Shown here: piece after piece, positions 1 through 12,265 of the stretch
Numbering within the stretch: the stretch's first letter is position 1
Layout: each line of letters begins with the position of its first letter
Origin: Rotaria sp. Silwood1
Taxonomy: Eukaryota; Rotifera; Eurotatoria; Philodinida; Philodinidae
Direction of reading: 5' to 3'
DNA length: 64,000 bases
Assembly (NCBI GenBank): GCA_905250075.1
Contig: CAJNOP010000399.1
Coordinates: 116,883 to 180,882 of the forward strand
Position numbers and translations under genes: made by a program
The notes under the pieces: generated by a model
Told to the model about the DNA's origin: nothing
The model's database searches: none
Seen by the model: the letters and a program-made list of their open reading frames with translations, nothing else

Positions 1-28
1 ATATGTATGTAATATTATTTTGTATTAG

Positions 29-409
29 GGTAAAAGTGAAGCAGATTGGTGTTGTGCTTGTTATTCATTAATATTTACATCAGGACCTGTTGTTGGTAAA
101 AAATTAATAGTTCAAGTAACAAATACGGGTGATGATCTTGGTAATAATCATTTTGATCTTCAAATGCCTGGTGGTGGTGTTGGTATATTTGATGGATGTT
201 CAAGACAATTTCCTGGTTCATATTCATGGGGTCAACGATATGGTGGTGTTAGTCAAAGATCAGATTGTGCTAATTTACCACGTGCTATTCAAGCAGGTTG
301 TTATTGGCGATTTGATTGGTTTATGAATGCTGATAATCCAACGATCAGTTTCAAACAAGTACCTTGTCCATCTGTTCTTACTGCAAATACTCAATGTATC
401 AGAAGTTAA
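29..409 (+). CDS. GH45 endoglucanase (cellulase), 3' exon, 5' part outside window
   Basis: Glycoside hydrolase family 45 enzymes are secreted endo-beta-1,4-glucanases that cut cellulose with inversion. A splice acceptor (tgtattag) precedes position 29, and the exon runs open to TAA at 407-409. The encoded segment contains the family-diagnostic stretches [50 protein letters not shown] and [12 protein letters not shown]. The Asp of NHFDL corresponds to the catalytic acid of Humicola EGV. The other catalytic Asp, in the N-terminal TRYWDCCKPSC-like motif, and the signal peptide must lie in exons to the left. No cellulose-binding module follows before the stop. The residues resemble fungal GH45 enzymes more than typical animal ones, so horizontal acquisition is likely, as reported for several plant-feeding or microbivorous invertebrates. 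Codon use is AT-rich like the local genes, so any transfer is old. Family assignment is very secure; whether the complete gene is functional cannot be seen here. Confidence 0.93.
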   Translation, partial: GKSEADWCCACYSLIFTSGPVVGKKLIVQVTNTGDDLGNNHFDLQMPGGGVGIFDGCSRQFPGSYSWGQRYGGVSQRSDCANLPRAIQAGCYWRFDWFMNADNPTISFKQVPCPSVLTANTQCIRS

Positions 410-1131
410 CTCAATCCAATAAATATCGTTTTCAGAGACATACGTGTCATTATTTCTCATATAGTGACAATACATCTATTATTATGTTTTTCTTTCTGTT
501 CTGTGACATCGTCATATTAGTTATCAGGATAAATAAATATCTATATATATCTATAATTAATCTTACCTCAGGAACGTTTAAATGACCTGAAATTTTCACA
601 ATATGTTGAGACTGTAGTTGAGAAGCTATGATAAAGTTTTCAGTTCGATATTATGACGTTTGAGGAAGATGCTGGCCAAACAAGTGTCAAAAATAACAAC
701 GGAGAAAAACGAAAAAGATTTTCTGTTTTTTCTGAAAACAGCTTATTTTTTCGAATAGGAGATGAGAGAAATCTTCAAAACTTTTTGGAAAAAACGAGAT
801 GTCGAGTAAAAATATTTGTGGTTTATGAAAGACTAGATCATGAACTATCTTCCTATGCATTTATCTTAATTTCGACCATTCTGATGAAAAGTGACTCTTT
901 TGAGAGAATCTTGAAAGAAAAAATGAATATAACCTACAGCGCGAAAGTCTTAGCACAAATTTGTTTTTCTTATATGTTTATTAGCAAAAGTCTTACTGTT
1001 TGACAAATAATATCAAAAGAAAGTAAAAACAGAGATGTTCTAAAAATTGAAATTAGCAATCTTTCGAAATTATTTTGCAATGAACGGAAGAACATTGTAT
1101 CAACTAATCGCGTTTAATAATTTTTATTAAT
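410..1131. other. Intergenic, no recognised gene
   Basis: An open frame at 653-1003 (+) encodes about 116 residues with a Lys/Arg-rich start and no domain I recognise. There is no splice context or family similarity to support it, so it is not called as a gene. The rest is AT-rich sequence without visible structure. Confidence 0.5.
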
Positions 1132-1398
1132 AGCTATCACAAAACCGGCAAGCTTTTATTCTTGTCGGATTTTGCAACAAGCCATTATCCATCGAGTGCA
1201 ATTAAGTTTTTAGAAGAACACCACATCGATGCAGTGCCAAAAGAAAAGAATCCTCCAAACTGTCCTCAGGCAAGTCCTATTGAAACAATTTGGTCGATTC
1301 TGGATGATAAAGTATACATTAATGGTTGGGAAACAAAAACTATTGGCCAGTTGAAAACAAATATAAGTCAAATATATCAACCAGGTCGAAAAATTTGA
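1132..1398 (+). pseudogene. Tc1/mariner transposase C-terminal fragment
   Basis: The reading frame contains HKTGKLLFLSDFATSHYP, then FLEEHHIDAVPKEKNPPNCP and QASPIETIWSILDDKVY. This is the end of a Tc1/mariner-type DDE/D integrase core: a strand carrying the second catalytic Asp (SDFATSHY), the PPNCPQASPIE block carrying the third acidic residue, and the WSILDDKV helix. The N-terminal paired-type DNA-binding half and the first catalytic Asp are absent. No ATG fits the start of the homology, and a stop follows the last conserved helix. I therefore read it as a truncated relic of an autonomous element. A foldback MITE with TA-type target duplication lies about 0.6 kb downstream, but I cannot show the two belong to one family. 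Confidence 0.85.
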
Positions 1399-1555
1399 CT
1401 TCGTGCTGACTCAGGAAAAAAAATACATTATTCAATAGACCTCAAAAAGCTAAACATGATGATCTAATTTTCCCAAAGTGCTACTCCCAAGTTCCCTGCA
1501 AAAATGAAAAAAAAACGTACTCAGCGACAATTGTCATTCGTCTTTCCTTCTCTTT

Positions 1556-1755
1556 CTACATCTTTTTTTTTCTACACGCGAACATGTTCATGTAGAGAAG
1601 CCTTGGTGATATTGTTGTTGTCGTCAATTGTGTTTGTCTTGTCAAGTATTGTGAGTACGACGGATTACTATATTGACATACATATGGTGCACAACAATCT
1701 TTTGAATCTGTATAGGAAATACCACCACATTGACCCCATTGAGCCACATATGAAC
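1556..1755 (-). pseudogene. CBM1 (fungal-type cellulose-binding module) exon, isolated
   Basis: On the minus strand an acceptor (attgtgtag) precedes position 1755. The exon then encodes [15 protein letters not shown], followed by [16 protein letters not shown] and a short Thr-rich linker (TTTTIS). This is the roughly 35-residue family 1 carbohydrate-binding module, which is usually fungal and binds crystalline cellulose through three aromatic residues. Trp of WGQ and two Tyr are visible. The canonical final Cys of the SQCL motif is replaced by Tyr, so one of the two disulfides cannot form, and an extra Cys sits beside the second one. No catalytic domain follows the linker; the frame ends in low-complexity sequence at 1556. 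It points toward the GH45 exon on the opposite strand. It is probably a remnant of a second cellulase gene; a functional exon spliced to distant exons is less likely. Confidence 0.75.
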
Positions 1756-2032
1756 CTACACAATTAATATTAAAAAAAAATAAAGAAAACTCCAGATCAT
1801 TTGCGTGAATAATTTTCATTACTAGTCTTTGGTAGATTTGACAATCCAATCAACAAAATCAGAATAAATTGCAACATTGTTTATTGCCTCTAAAATACTT
1901 AATTACATTGAGAACAATTTATATTGCTTTAGATTCAACATGCATTTTTACTTTGAATTATGAGCTTGAAAAATTGATGTCTTTTCTAATAAAATGATTA
2001 CTTATTTTTCTCTTAATTTATGCGTGACTGTA

Positions 2033-2360
2033 TCCAAGGAGAAAAAAATTTGGAAAAACGCGTTTAAACGCATTAAAGAGAACCGCGATTGTTAGCGATT
2101 CACGCTACTTATTAAAACGCCATATTTAGCATGAAATTATCACTTTTAGAGCGTTGAAACCGTCAAAAACTCGTGGTTTTAGTGTTTAAACGCGATTTCA
2201 TTTTAGAATTTAAAAAATCCGAGTTTTTGACGGTTTTAACGCTCTAAAAGTGATAATTTCATACTAAATATGGCATTTTACTAAGTAGCACGAATGGCTC
2301 ACAATCGCAGTTCCCTTTTGTGCGTTTAAACACGTTTTTCCAAATTTTTGTCTGCTTGGA
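2033..2360. mobile_element. Foldback MITE with TA target-site duplication
   Basis: Two arms of about 135 bp (2033-2173 and 2218-2360) are reverse complements at roughly 85-90% identity, separated by a loop of about 45 bp. The ends read TCCAAG and CTTGGA and are flanked by TA on both sides (2031-2032 and 2361-2362), the target preference of Tc1/mariner transposases. There is no coding capacity. Sub-motifs GTTTAAAC and AATTATCACTTTTAGAGCGTT occur in each arm. Both arms carry independent substitutions, so the copy is not recent. Confidence 0.85.
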
Positions 2361-2362
2361 TA

Positions 2363-5300
2363 TTGACTTCATTCATCTAGTGTTAGTGATTTGTCAAATA
2401 TACGCCAAAACATTATATGTTGATTTATTCCCTTGAAGTCATAAAACATATAGTGGTACTTTTTCTCTTTTATATCCTCACACTTTATACTTGATTTTCC
2501 CTACCATATTATCTTATGTCATATGTGGGGTTTCTCCCAGCTACTTTTATGTATACATAAAGGGTATTTCATAATAACTGACAAAAACTAATTAATGATA
2601 TGTTTATCCTTTTTCTTTTTCTGATGGACAGAGCTGAAATTTTCAGTTGTCTAGCTATAACTAGTGGTCAAATATCACTGAGTAGACTGAAATACATAAA
2701 TTTTTCTACTCGACTTTTGTATTATTTTCAGTGTTAGAATAAAATGCTAAAAACGAGTACGAAAATGTATTTTGTTCAATTTTGTCGATGTTTTTCACCA
2801 TTAGTTAATATCTAGCAAGCAGAAACTTTGAGAAATAAAAGATCTTGATAAGATATATATGTAATAAAAATTTCAGTTTTCTACGTCAAGAAAAATTATG
2901 AAAAATGTCTATAAAAAATCTATCGTGAATTATTAAGAGACACTTTCTATGTACTTCAATCTTGTCTATGTATATCACTACTAGTTAAAGCTAGATGGTT
3001 GAAATTTTCATAAATAAAAGATCTTGATTATATATATATCAGTTATTGTGAAACATCCTTGAATAATGTATTAAGACCTGTTGCTGTAGATATAATGGAT
3101 ATTTACACACAACCTAATTTTCCATTTTATTCAATGCTTACAAGAATAACAATGTGAAATGACTTTGCTGATCGATTATCTTCGAATAGAACTATAGTCT
3201 ATAAGAGTTTTTTCACTTCAATTATTTTTTATTAGTTTAATATGAGGCTAAACAACATATGTGAGTTCCATATTTGAAACCACAGAAGATCTTTTCTAAC
3301 AAGCGTTTTTTTCCAAATCATTAATTTCACATGTTGTTATGACATTGGTATTTTTAATATATATCAATTTGTTTTCAATATATTTTTATCTGCTTTTATT
3401 TGCTATTATTGATGTTTATATATATAAAACATATTGAAGATAAGACACGCCTCATTGACAGGGTCAAACAAATATCTAAAAAACGATTCATGTCAATCGA
3501 AAGATTCATTAATACCTCATTACATATGTTTTTCTTAAATTAGATAAAAGAGAATATATCAAGTGAAAATGACATGTCAAGTGTTAGTTCCTTGTTTTTT
3601 TTTTTAGTCTCATGTGCAAAAAAAAGAAAATAAGAACAATCTTAGTATTTGTTTTTCTTGATAAAGAATTCTTATGATGTTGCTTAAGATAGTCTAATGA
3701 CGTCAAGAAGACTATTAAAAGTTGTCATATAATTGCTTTCCGAACAAAGAAAAATTTCAACAACTATGTATGCACATGATGATTTCTCAGGATAAGTATA
3801 TATTTATGCACGATAGCATAGAGAGGGTACAGATTTCAGACAAACGCGAAAGTTTTGAAAAAAAATACAGGCCATCACACAATACTATTATATGTAGATA
3901 TATCAATTGTTTTCACATGAGACTCTTTTTGTCAGCATCTCAGATACTATACTATTTTACATGTATAGGAAGTTCGTCTAGGTACGTACTCAATAATATT
4001 TCATACGAATGTGCTCGTAGAGAACTCTCGCATGTGTATAAAACGTCGTCGTCGTATTACAATAGCCAGGAGGTTTTCTTTTCTAGAAATCATATTTAAA
4101 TACAGACATAACTTGTTTTATAAGTAGTACTTTTTCATAATTTGTTGAGTATGCATACATAAATATGCTAATAATTTTGAAGAATCTGACAGTCTGAAGT
4201 ATTTCTAGTAAATTAAGTTTATTTATAAGGAAGCGTTTTTTATTTGAATGAAAAATAAATAAATTCTCATATACAATCGTACGTACATCACAAAACATCA
4301 ATAGTTTACATGTTGACAAAACAAAATTGCTTTGACAATACTTTTCATAGATATGAATTTTTTTTTTTCTATTCATGAATATTTAGTATTCAAAAAAAGA
4401 AAAAAAACAACCATCCTAGTCATCTCATTGATATACGCAAATAACACTTTAACATTTATATATAACTTATACACATTTTGCATGCATATTCAAGAATATT
4501 CCATGTAAATATTTACTATATATTTACATGACTCATGTATGATCTCGTTTTATTTTGAAATCTTTTATAAAATTTTATTTTTATTTTTGTACAATAATAT
4601 TAAGAGTTTCAAATAACTTATATATTCGTCATAAACGATACAATAAATTGGAAAAAAAAAAGTATTTTACAAATATATATATACGGTTTTCTTTTGTGTA
4701 AATTTACCATTTTTCTAAGCTTTCAGTTTTAATTGAAATATAAATAATATCACATAACAAAGTATATACATTCAATTAGAATAGGATATGATTGTCATAC
4801 TTATTATTATTATAATTATTAGTAAGACAATTTTAAACTAATATGACAAGTCTTTCTTTTTATTTTCATGATTTAAATATATACGATTTTTTTTTTCTTA
4901 TTTCTTTTCGAAAAAAAAAAAAATGTTACTTGTTCGTAATAATACAAAGAGATTCATCTCTCGGATATATTTCTTTTTTCTTTTTATATTTATTCTTTTG
5001 TCTCTTTATTTTCGGATAAAAAAAAAGACTAATAACACGTATTACTCTATTGTAAATTGAAGTCTATTAATATATCCTTTTCTTTCATGTTTCTGTATCT
5101 TTATTCATTTTTGAAGAGATAATTTTTACTTTTAATAATAACCATACTAATATTATCGTTTGATTCAAAGAAAATTGGTCTATATTCATAAAAAATAAAA
5201 AATAAAAGTTTTTGATACGAAGAGAATAAGAAAAAAAGACGGTTTTATACGTTGTCGCATGTTATAATAATGTATTTTTTTTTTTTTGAAATAACGAGCA

Positions 5301-5791
5301 GGTAGGTTGTAAAAAAAAAAGGAAATCTTTCTTCTAGGTTTTTTTTCTTACTTCCTATTTTATTTTTTCTCTTTTTTTTTTTTCATATCTAGAAAACAAA
5401 CATGTGTGTCACAAAGAATGAGAAAAAAAAACACAAAGAATTATAATAAACTTAGACATTTCTTAAAGACGCAGTTTATTGATTCAAAAACAGGCCATAT
5501 TACATTATGGTGAGTATGAAGCACATATTACATACGCATAATAATCAATCACTTACAGAGTTTATTTTTGGCGACTATCATAAGAGAAAAAAAAAAGGTT
5601 TTCAAGAGTTGACAACATTTAATTTTATGTGAATACAGAGAGAGAACGACAAAACAAGAGAAAAAAAACTGAGAAGTAAAAAAAAATAAAAATAACACAA
5701 TAACTTTGCGATAAAAATTTGTTGAAAAAGGAAGAAATAGTGATTTTAATGTTGTAGTACTTTTAGATGAATTGATCTTTCTATTGGTATT
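2363..5791. other. AT-rich intergenic region
   Basis: About 3.4 kb of strongly AT-rich DNA with many poly-A/T tracts. I see no conserved coding segment. Frames at 3722-4099 (+) and 4083-4376 (-) show no domain and lie in low-complexity DNA. The last kilobase before 5792 is presumably the 5' flank of the TTC39 homologue. Confidence 0.5.
2760..3045. repeat. Diverged direct repeat, period about 177 bp
   Basis: The block around 2779-2870 recurs at about 2955-3045. Both contain a CAC..AYTAGTTAA stretch, then a CTAG-containing linker, then AATAAAAGATCTTGATWAG. A related segment near 2630-2670 is in inverted orientation (AGCTATAACTAGTGG). This is probably an old transposon or satellite remnant. Confidence 0.45.
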
Positions 5792-8700
5792 ATGGACTCA
5801 TTATCGTCATCAAAAAATACGTCTACGAAAAGTAGACTTACTAATAGTTATTATTTTTATGGTACACATCCATTGAAAGTTTCAAACAGTATAATTCATT
5901 CGAATTCTGCCAATCATATATCATCAACATCGGATCAAAATACAACACATCATTTATCACTTAATTCTACAATTAATCATAATAGATTTTCATCTAATTC
6001 AGATTTATCAACAACTCAATCATTACGTAATTTTTCACAATCTTATCAAGATGAAGATGAAACTAGTGAGGTAAAAAAATTTTTTTTTTCATAATTATTT
6101 GTATGATGTCCTCTTTTTTTCTAAATTTATTTTCGAAGAAAAATACTCTTTTCTTTGTTTGAATGATTTTCATAGGCTTATTTTTTTTAATCACAAACTA
6201 TGTCTTCAGGAAGGAAAAAAATTCATTCGAGCTTTCAGATTTTAAAAGTCTATATGTCAAAACAAAATAAAACTATACGTAACTGTGTCACCTTGGAGAA
6301 GAAAGAAAAGAACAAAAAAAAATTTCTTTTCCTTTTCCAATGATATTAACGTCCGATAATAATAAAAAAAAAAAAACAATCAAGAGAATTTATTTTAGAT
6401 TTTTGAAGATGCTGTAGAAAGTTTTGACGATGATTATAACCAAAACAATTCTCATAGGTTTGTTTCATAATATATCTTTTAATATAGTATATAATATTGA
6501 TTTATTTATTTTAAATCATGTAAGACGATCATCATTAAAACAACATGGAACTTCAGCAATTGATTTATGTCAAATGTTTAATGAATGTCAAGAAATTACT
6601 AAACTTTTTTTTGAAAATCATCTTAATGAAGCACTTAAAAGAACTAAAGCAGAGTATGTCATAATATAGATTACATAATTTGTACCAAAAATACTTGTTT
6701 TTTATATTTAGAGAAAATCGGTCTTTTTATCATGGTTTAAGTCATAGTGTAATAAGTTATTTGCACGCAGCAATGACATTTAATCAGGTAAGATATATAA
6801 TTGTCATCACTTAAAAAAAATTTAATATTTTACAAATAGAATGACATTGAAACAGCAATTCAAGCACTACGACATACAAGTAATATGACGAAAACATATG
6901 AACCATATCGACCATGGATACCCTTTAGTCTTTCAGCTAAACCAGTCATGACGGAATGTAATTTTATTTGAAGAATTTTTAATATAAATAGAAAAAAAAT
7001 AATTTATTTTAGATGAATTACATGCTAAATTAGTCTATGCTGAAGTATTATTAATTCGAGCTTTACTAACATTTATTCAAGATCAAAGTTTATTTAGTTT
7101 TATAAGTGGTGCATTAAAAATCAAAGAATGTCATAATATATTTTTGTAAATTTTTCCTGTATTATTTATTTTATTTTTTTCGTATTCTATTTAATAGAAA
7201 ATTAGCAAAACAAAATGATCCTTCGAAATTTTCTTCAAATTTATCATATGAACATTTTGATAGTGGAGTACGATTTGGTAATGGTGCATTTAATTTGGTA
7301 TATGAAAAAAAAGAAACATTATCTATATTATTTTTAATTATATAAATATTTAGATGATTTCAAATTTACCACAACGTATAATTAGATATCTTGAATTTGC
7401 TGGTTTTTCAGGAAATAGAGTAAGTTTATATTTCTCTTTATATGATAATTTAAAGGGGATAAATCTTACTCTAGGAACTTGGCCTTAATGAACTAAAGAA
7501 AAGTGCTACTAGTAGTGGGTTACGTGCATTATTTGCAGCTTTACTTATGCTTGGTTATCATACATTTGTTACACAAGTATTTGGTAAAATTTCTTCTATT
7601 AAATAAGACAACAATTTAAAAAAAAAAGAATTGTTTTTCTTTTCAGGTAATGCTGATGGTGATCTTGAAACTTGTCATATGTTAGTTGAACGTTATCTAG
7701 CAATATATCCTAATGTAAGTATGATATATTATAGATGTAATAAAAAGAACAAAGAAAAAACAAAACAAAAAGATATTAGAATAATTCTAGAATATTTATT
7801 TAACATTAAATAGATAGTCTTCGTGTTAATTTTCGATGTATATTATCTTCATTTAATGTTTGACATTGTTGATTATTGACTTCAATTGAACATTTTGTAT
7901 GAGGTACTTCAATTGGAAAACAAAGTGGTATTGGTATTGGAATAGGTAATGGGATAAATGTTGGTAGAATACAAGTGAAATTTGATAATGTTCCTTTTGT
8001 TAATGTTGTAAATAAATTTGATGATGATGTATCAGATGATATATTAGAAATTGTTGATGATGATAATGGTTGTGATGATGATGCTGATAGAGATGGTATG
8101 AGAGGAGGAGGAGGAGGAGGAGGAACAAAAAAAGGATATTGAAAACGATTGATATCTACTGGAGGTGGCCATGAAATATTTGATGGTAAAACAAGTGAAG
8201 GTTGCCATGTAAGACTAACAGGTAGATTAGAAGAAACTAATGATGTTGTTGGATCAATACGATGAATTTTGCTATTTGAAGGAGGAGTTATTGATGATGA
8301 AGATGAAGATGATCGATGACGTTTTGATAATGGAGATGATGAAAGTTTTCGAGTAATACTATTAATTTTTGTTTTTGATATTGTTGGTGTTGGACGACGA
8401 ACTGGTAATATTAATTTTCGTCGATTTGTATCATTTAATTGATGTTCATATTTATTCGTTCCATTTTTCTTATCAAAAGACTAAAATATTTAAGAATTTA
8501 AAAAAAAATATTGTTTTATTTTTATCATGATTAAATAAATTAGGTCAAAAAAAAAACAAAAATATCAGAAAAGTTTATAAAAATAAAAATATGTTCGAAA
8601 CGACATAAAAAAAAAACAACAAATTCCTATGTAGAGATTTAAAACTTTAGTTCAAAGAATATATGCATTAGTCAAGACTAATTTTCATCAAATTTTTGTC

Positions 8701-11700
8701 CGTACACACCTACTCTCATTGTTATTTTCGAATACTGTGACCTATACTTCTTCTAAGGTTGAAATATGATAAAAATTGGCTTTAAGTATTGAGTGTACTA
8801 TTCGATGTAGATTTTTATAGTGATTCTGTATATGATATTCGTTTCTTTTCGAATTGAAGTTCTAATGATGAAAGTCACTGAATACAAATCCATTTTTATG
8901 GCATTTTGCTATCTCTATCGACAAATTCGATTTTCTTAACAATCAAGCGATATTCTTCAACAAGCATGCATAATTTTTTTTCTTCTTAACTCAATGATGT
9001 ATATGAGCAATTAAACAATTCGGATAAGTATTGAAGCTATTTGAGACTTAATGCGTCTGGTTTTCTAAATGTTTTGTTTTTTTTGAACCTAATTTATCCA
9101 ACGATAACAAAAAAGAATTTACTCCGATTTCGAATTATCGTCACCTTATTATTATTGAATTCTGATTTATTTTTGGTTGTTGATATAATTGGTAATGTAT
9201 TATGATCAATATCAGATTCAGAACCCTAGAAAATAAATAAATTCATTCGTGTTTTCTTTTCTTATTAATAGTTTTTTTTTTTGTTCTAACTTTATTCTTT
9301 TTAAATGATGCCCGACGATATTGATTAAAACATACTTCACTACATAATGTTTTTGAATCATCATTATCAGTACGTAATGTAAATGAACGTACACCTAATT
9401 TTTGACACCAAGCACATGTTGATGCTATAATAAATAAATAAATAAATAAACTAAAACTTGATTTTTTTTTTTTTTATTATGATAATTTAATTTACGTTCT
9501 TGTTCTTGATTAACAATTGGTTTTGTTCGAGAATTTTTTACGGATGTTTGATTTGTTAAATTATAACCATATAAACGAAGTAATTCATTAACTTGCAATT
9601 CAACTGGTTCATCTTTGACTTGTACATTTGTTTTCATGGTTGAAACAGTTTGATTCTTTTTTTTCCCTCGTCGTTGTCTATCTGTCAAGCAGCAGTAACA
9701 TAAATGAGACAAGAGAAAAAAGAGAAGAGAGAGAGAGAGAAAGAGAGATCAGAATGGAATTAGATTTCAGCAGCGTTGGTGTCGATATCTGATTTCTTCC
9801 TCACGTTCGCTATGTCGTCCTATCGAATTACTCTTTATATTCATCTCTATTCGATGAAGTCCAGTAGTATAGTGTGGTTATTGGTCATCGTATTCTTAGA
9901 TTAGACTGCTATTGATGGTTATTATTATTTTTCTTTTTCTTTTTCTTTTTTTTTTTTTTTTTATTCTCTATATTGAATTATACTCGGATTACCTTTGATT
10001 TTTTACACTTTATCAAAGGAATCACAGATCGATTTCGTATGTATATGTAAGAAAAAGAACACGAGACATAGAGAGAAAGAGATAGATGAACATTTCCTTT
10101 ACCCCTTCTGTTTTTGAATAGAAAAAAAAAAGAAAAGGGAGCATCTTCATTAACTTTGGCTAGAGGCAGAGAGAGAGAGAGAGGGTGAAGTCATATCATA
10201 TTTCAATCCACACTCATATCCGATTGCTGCAATGATATTTTGAGGAAAAGAGCATTGAGAATTATTGTATATATATTATATATATGTTGATTGAAGACTC
10301 TATATGGCTATGTTTTGATGCTATTGAGCATTTTTTTTTGTGTGTGTGTATGAGACAAAAAAACTCAAATTGTTTTTGTCAAGTCAAGAAATTTGAGAAA
10401 TCTAGTGGGTGGTATCGTACAATTTAATAGATGACAATTGTTTGAGATAGGATCTAAAATTTGGCTTATGTATGTCACATATATATATGAATCTACGATT
10501 TGCCTTGATTTCTTTCTTTTTTTTTTCTTTATTCGATGTTAAATATGAAAACTAAATAGTAAAGTCATTCTCAAATTTCAATGGAAAAATGATAGATCAG
10601 GTTTATTTTTTTCTTGTTTTTCTTTTTAGTCCTATTTTTTCCTTTTCTTTCGAGCAAGACTTCATACAATTAGTTGTCGACTTGATGAAGTAATTTAATT
10701 TATTTGAAATAAAAATAAATAACAATAAAAATGAATATTTTTCATTAAGGGAATTAATACATATGAATATGCAATGTATTGTCAAAATGATTGGAAAGAT
10801 TTTCATCATGTAAGAATTTTTAAAAAACAAACTATTTCAATAGAAAAATCATATATATTCATAGCTTGCATATTGGGAATTAGTATGGTGTCGTGTGTAA
10901 GTATTTTAATAGAAAATTATATACTAATTTTATTTCTGTTATTAAAAAAAGACTTCAACGACAATGGAAAGAAGCATCTGTTATGGCTCAAACACTTTTA
11001 GATCACAATAATTGGAGTAAAGCAACTTATTGTTATTTATTATCAACATTTATTTTCGAAGAAAATAATGGAGTAGCAACAGATGAAGTTGTCAGATTAT
11101 ATAAGTTAGAAATGAAATTTTTGTTGTTTTCTATATTAAATATTTTATTTTAGACGAGTACCAGATCTAAAAATTCGTCTTGCAGGCAAATCAATACCAT
11201 TAGAAAAATATGCAATTAAAAAATGTGAACATTTTCTTGCGCAAAATTGGTTATTTTTACCTGGATTGGTAACTAGCGATATCTATTTAATATATTTTTC
11301 AATAAAGTTTTTGATACATTTGTATGAATAAGGAAAAAAAAATATATATATATCTATATTTACAAATTGTTTCTTTTCGGTTTCTCAGAAGACAAAAAAA
11401 AATTTGTTTTTTAAAGGTTTTTATATGAATTTAATGAAGATTGGAAATGAACCATTATTAATTTTTCTTTCTTTTTGTTTTTTCTAGGAATTGCTCTATC
11501 TTATGAATGGTTTCTATATACTTGCTTATGATTCTAATAGATTAAATGCAACACTTGATATTGTTAATAATGCTTTAAATGACTTACAACTTCATCATAC
11601 AAGTAAAACTATTTAATTATTAATCTTTTTTTTTTTTTGTCAATAGAAGTATCATCTTTTTTGTTTTTTTTGCATAGATGATCGATTCTATATAGATAGT

Positions 11701-12120
11701 TATGGTTCTGGTTTATTACTTCGTGGTGTTCTTTTACATTTTCTTCATCGATATAATCAAGCACATGAAGCATTCGATGAAATAATTCGTTTGTTAGTCA
11801 AAATCTTATGTTTTTTTTTTGAAATATTCTTTGTTTTTTTTTTTGTTGTTGCTTTAGAGCAAAAAAATTTGATACAAAATCATTTTTAGCACCGAATGCT
11901 TTATTAGAAAAAGGATTAATTTATCTTAGTTTAAAACAAAAACAACAAGCAATTGATTATTTACATAAATCATTGTAATATTTATATTTTATTTATAAAT
12001 AAATTATTCTTATGTTTTTTTGTTGATTTAAGGAATGATTATAAAGATTATCAACTTGAATCTCGTCTTCAATTTCGTATAAATGCTGCAATGCAAAAAG
12101 TGAAACAAATGGATAATTAA
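5792..12120 (+). CDS. TTC39: TTC39-like tetratricopeptide repeat protein, 19 exons
   Basis: Proteins of the TTC39 family are cytosolic TPR-type scaffolds; human TTC39B has been linked to LXR turnover and lipid homeostasis. Exons by splice signals and homology: 5792-6070, 6399-6457, 6525-6653, 6712-6787, 6840-6957, 7013-7145, 7198-7297, 7354-7419, 7475-7583, 7647-7714, 10630-10689, 10750-10809, 10865-10896, 10952-11104, 11154-11268, 11488-11602, 11678-11792, 11858-11974, 12033-12120. They sum to 1,992 nt (663 residues) in one frame. Diagnostic blocks in order are FYHGLSHSVISYLHAAMTF, ELHAKLVYAEVLLIRALLTF, GVRFGNGAFNLMISNLPQRI, LEFAGFSGNRELGL, LAYWELVWCRV, NNWSKATYCYL, VPDLKIRLAGKSIP and YQLESRLQFRINAA. 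The first exon is a Ser/Asn-rich disordered leader, as in relatives. Intron 10 is unusually long (2.9 kb) and holds an antisense SOBP-like gene. Which vertebrate paralogue (A, B or C) it matches cannot be decided. Confidence 0.92.
7806..9637 (-). CDS. SOBP: SOBP-like (sine oculis-binding protein) FCS zinc-finger protein
   Basis: SOBP proteins are nuclear cofactors that interact with Six/sine oculis homeodomain factors. Minus-strand exons 9637-9496, 9424-9291, 9225-9145 and 8480-7806 join in frame to 343 residues; an in-frame upstream Met at 9712 would add 25. Near the start is VNELLRLYGYN, matching the N-terminal NELLGWYGYD motif of SOBP. Exon 2 encodes an FCS-type finger, CAWCQKLGVRSFTL..LCSEVCFNQYRRASFKK. 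The last exon is Ser-rich, then carries a run of seven prolines and a PLPIPIPIPL stretch like the proline-rich tail of vertebrate SOBP. Vertebrate SOBP has a second FCS finger; I do not find one here. The whole gene lies antisense inside intron 10 of the TTC39 homologue, so one transcript must cross the other. Family call is good; the exact start is open. Confidence 0.75.
9718..10629. other. Intron remainder with simple repeats
   Basis: This is the 5' flank of the SOBP-like gene and also part of TTC39 intron 10. It contains GA-rich stretches (9725-9750 and 10168-10185), a CTTTTT run near 9930-9962, and TA runs. No conserved coding segment is seen until the short exon at 10630. Confidence 0.5.
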
Positions 12121-12265
12121 ATAAATATTAAATACGAAAAGAAAACAAGAGAAGTAATAAAACAAATATTTGTGATATTTCTTTTTATTTTGTATTTTTT
12201 ATTGATTGATGTTTTTTTTTGCATGTTGAAATAAATCTTTTTTTATTTTCATCTTGTTTTTCTTA

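Noticed and set aside
653..1003. 116-codon plus-strand frame
   Set aside because: No homology, no splice context and ordinary length for chance in this DNA; mentioned only as intergenic content.
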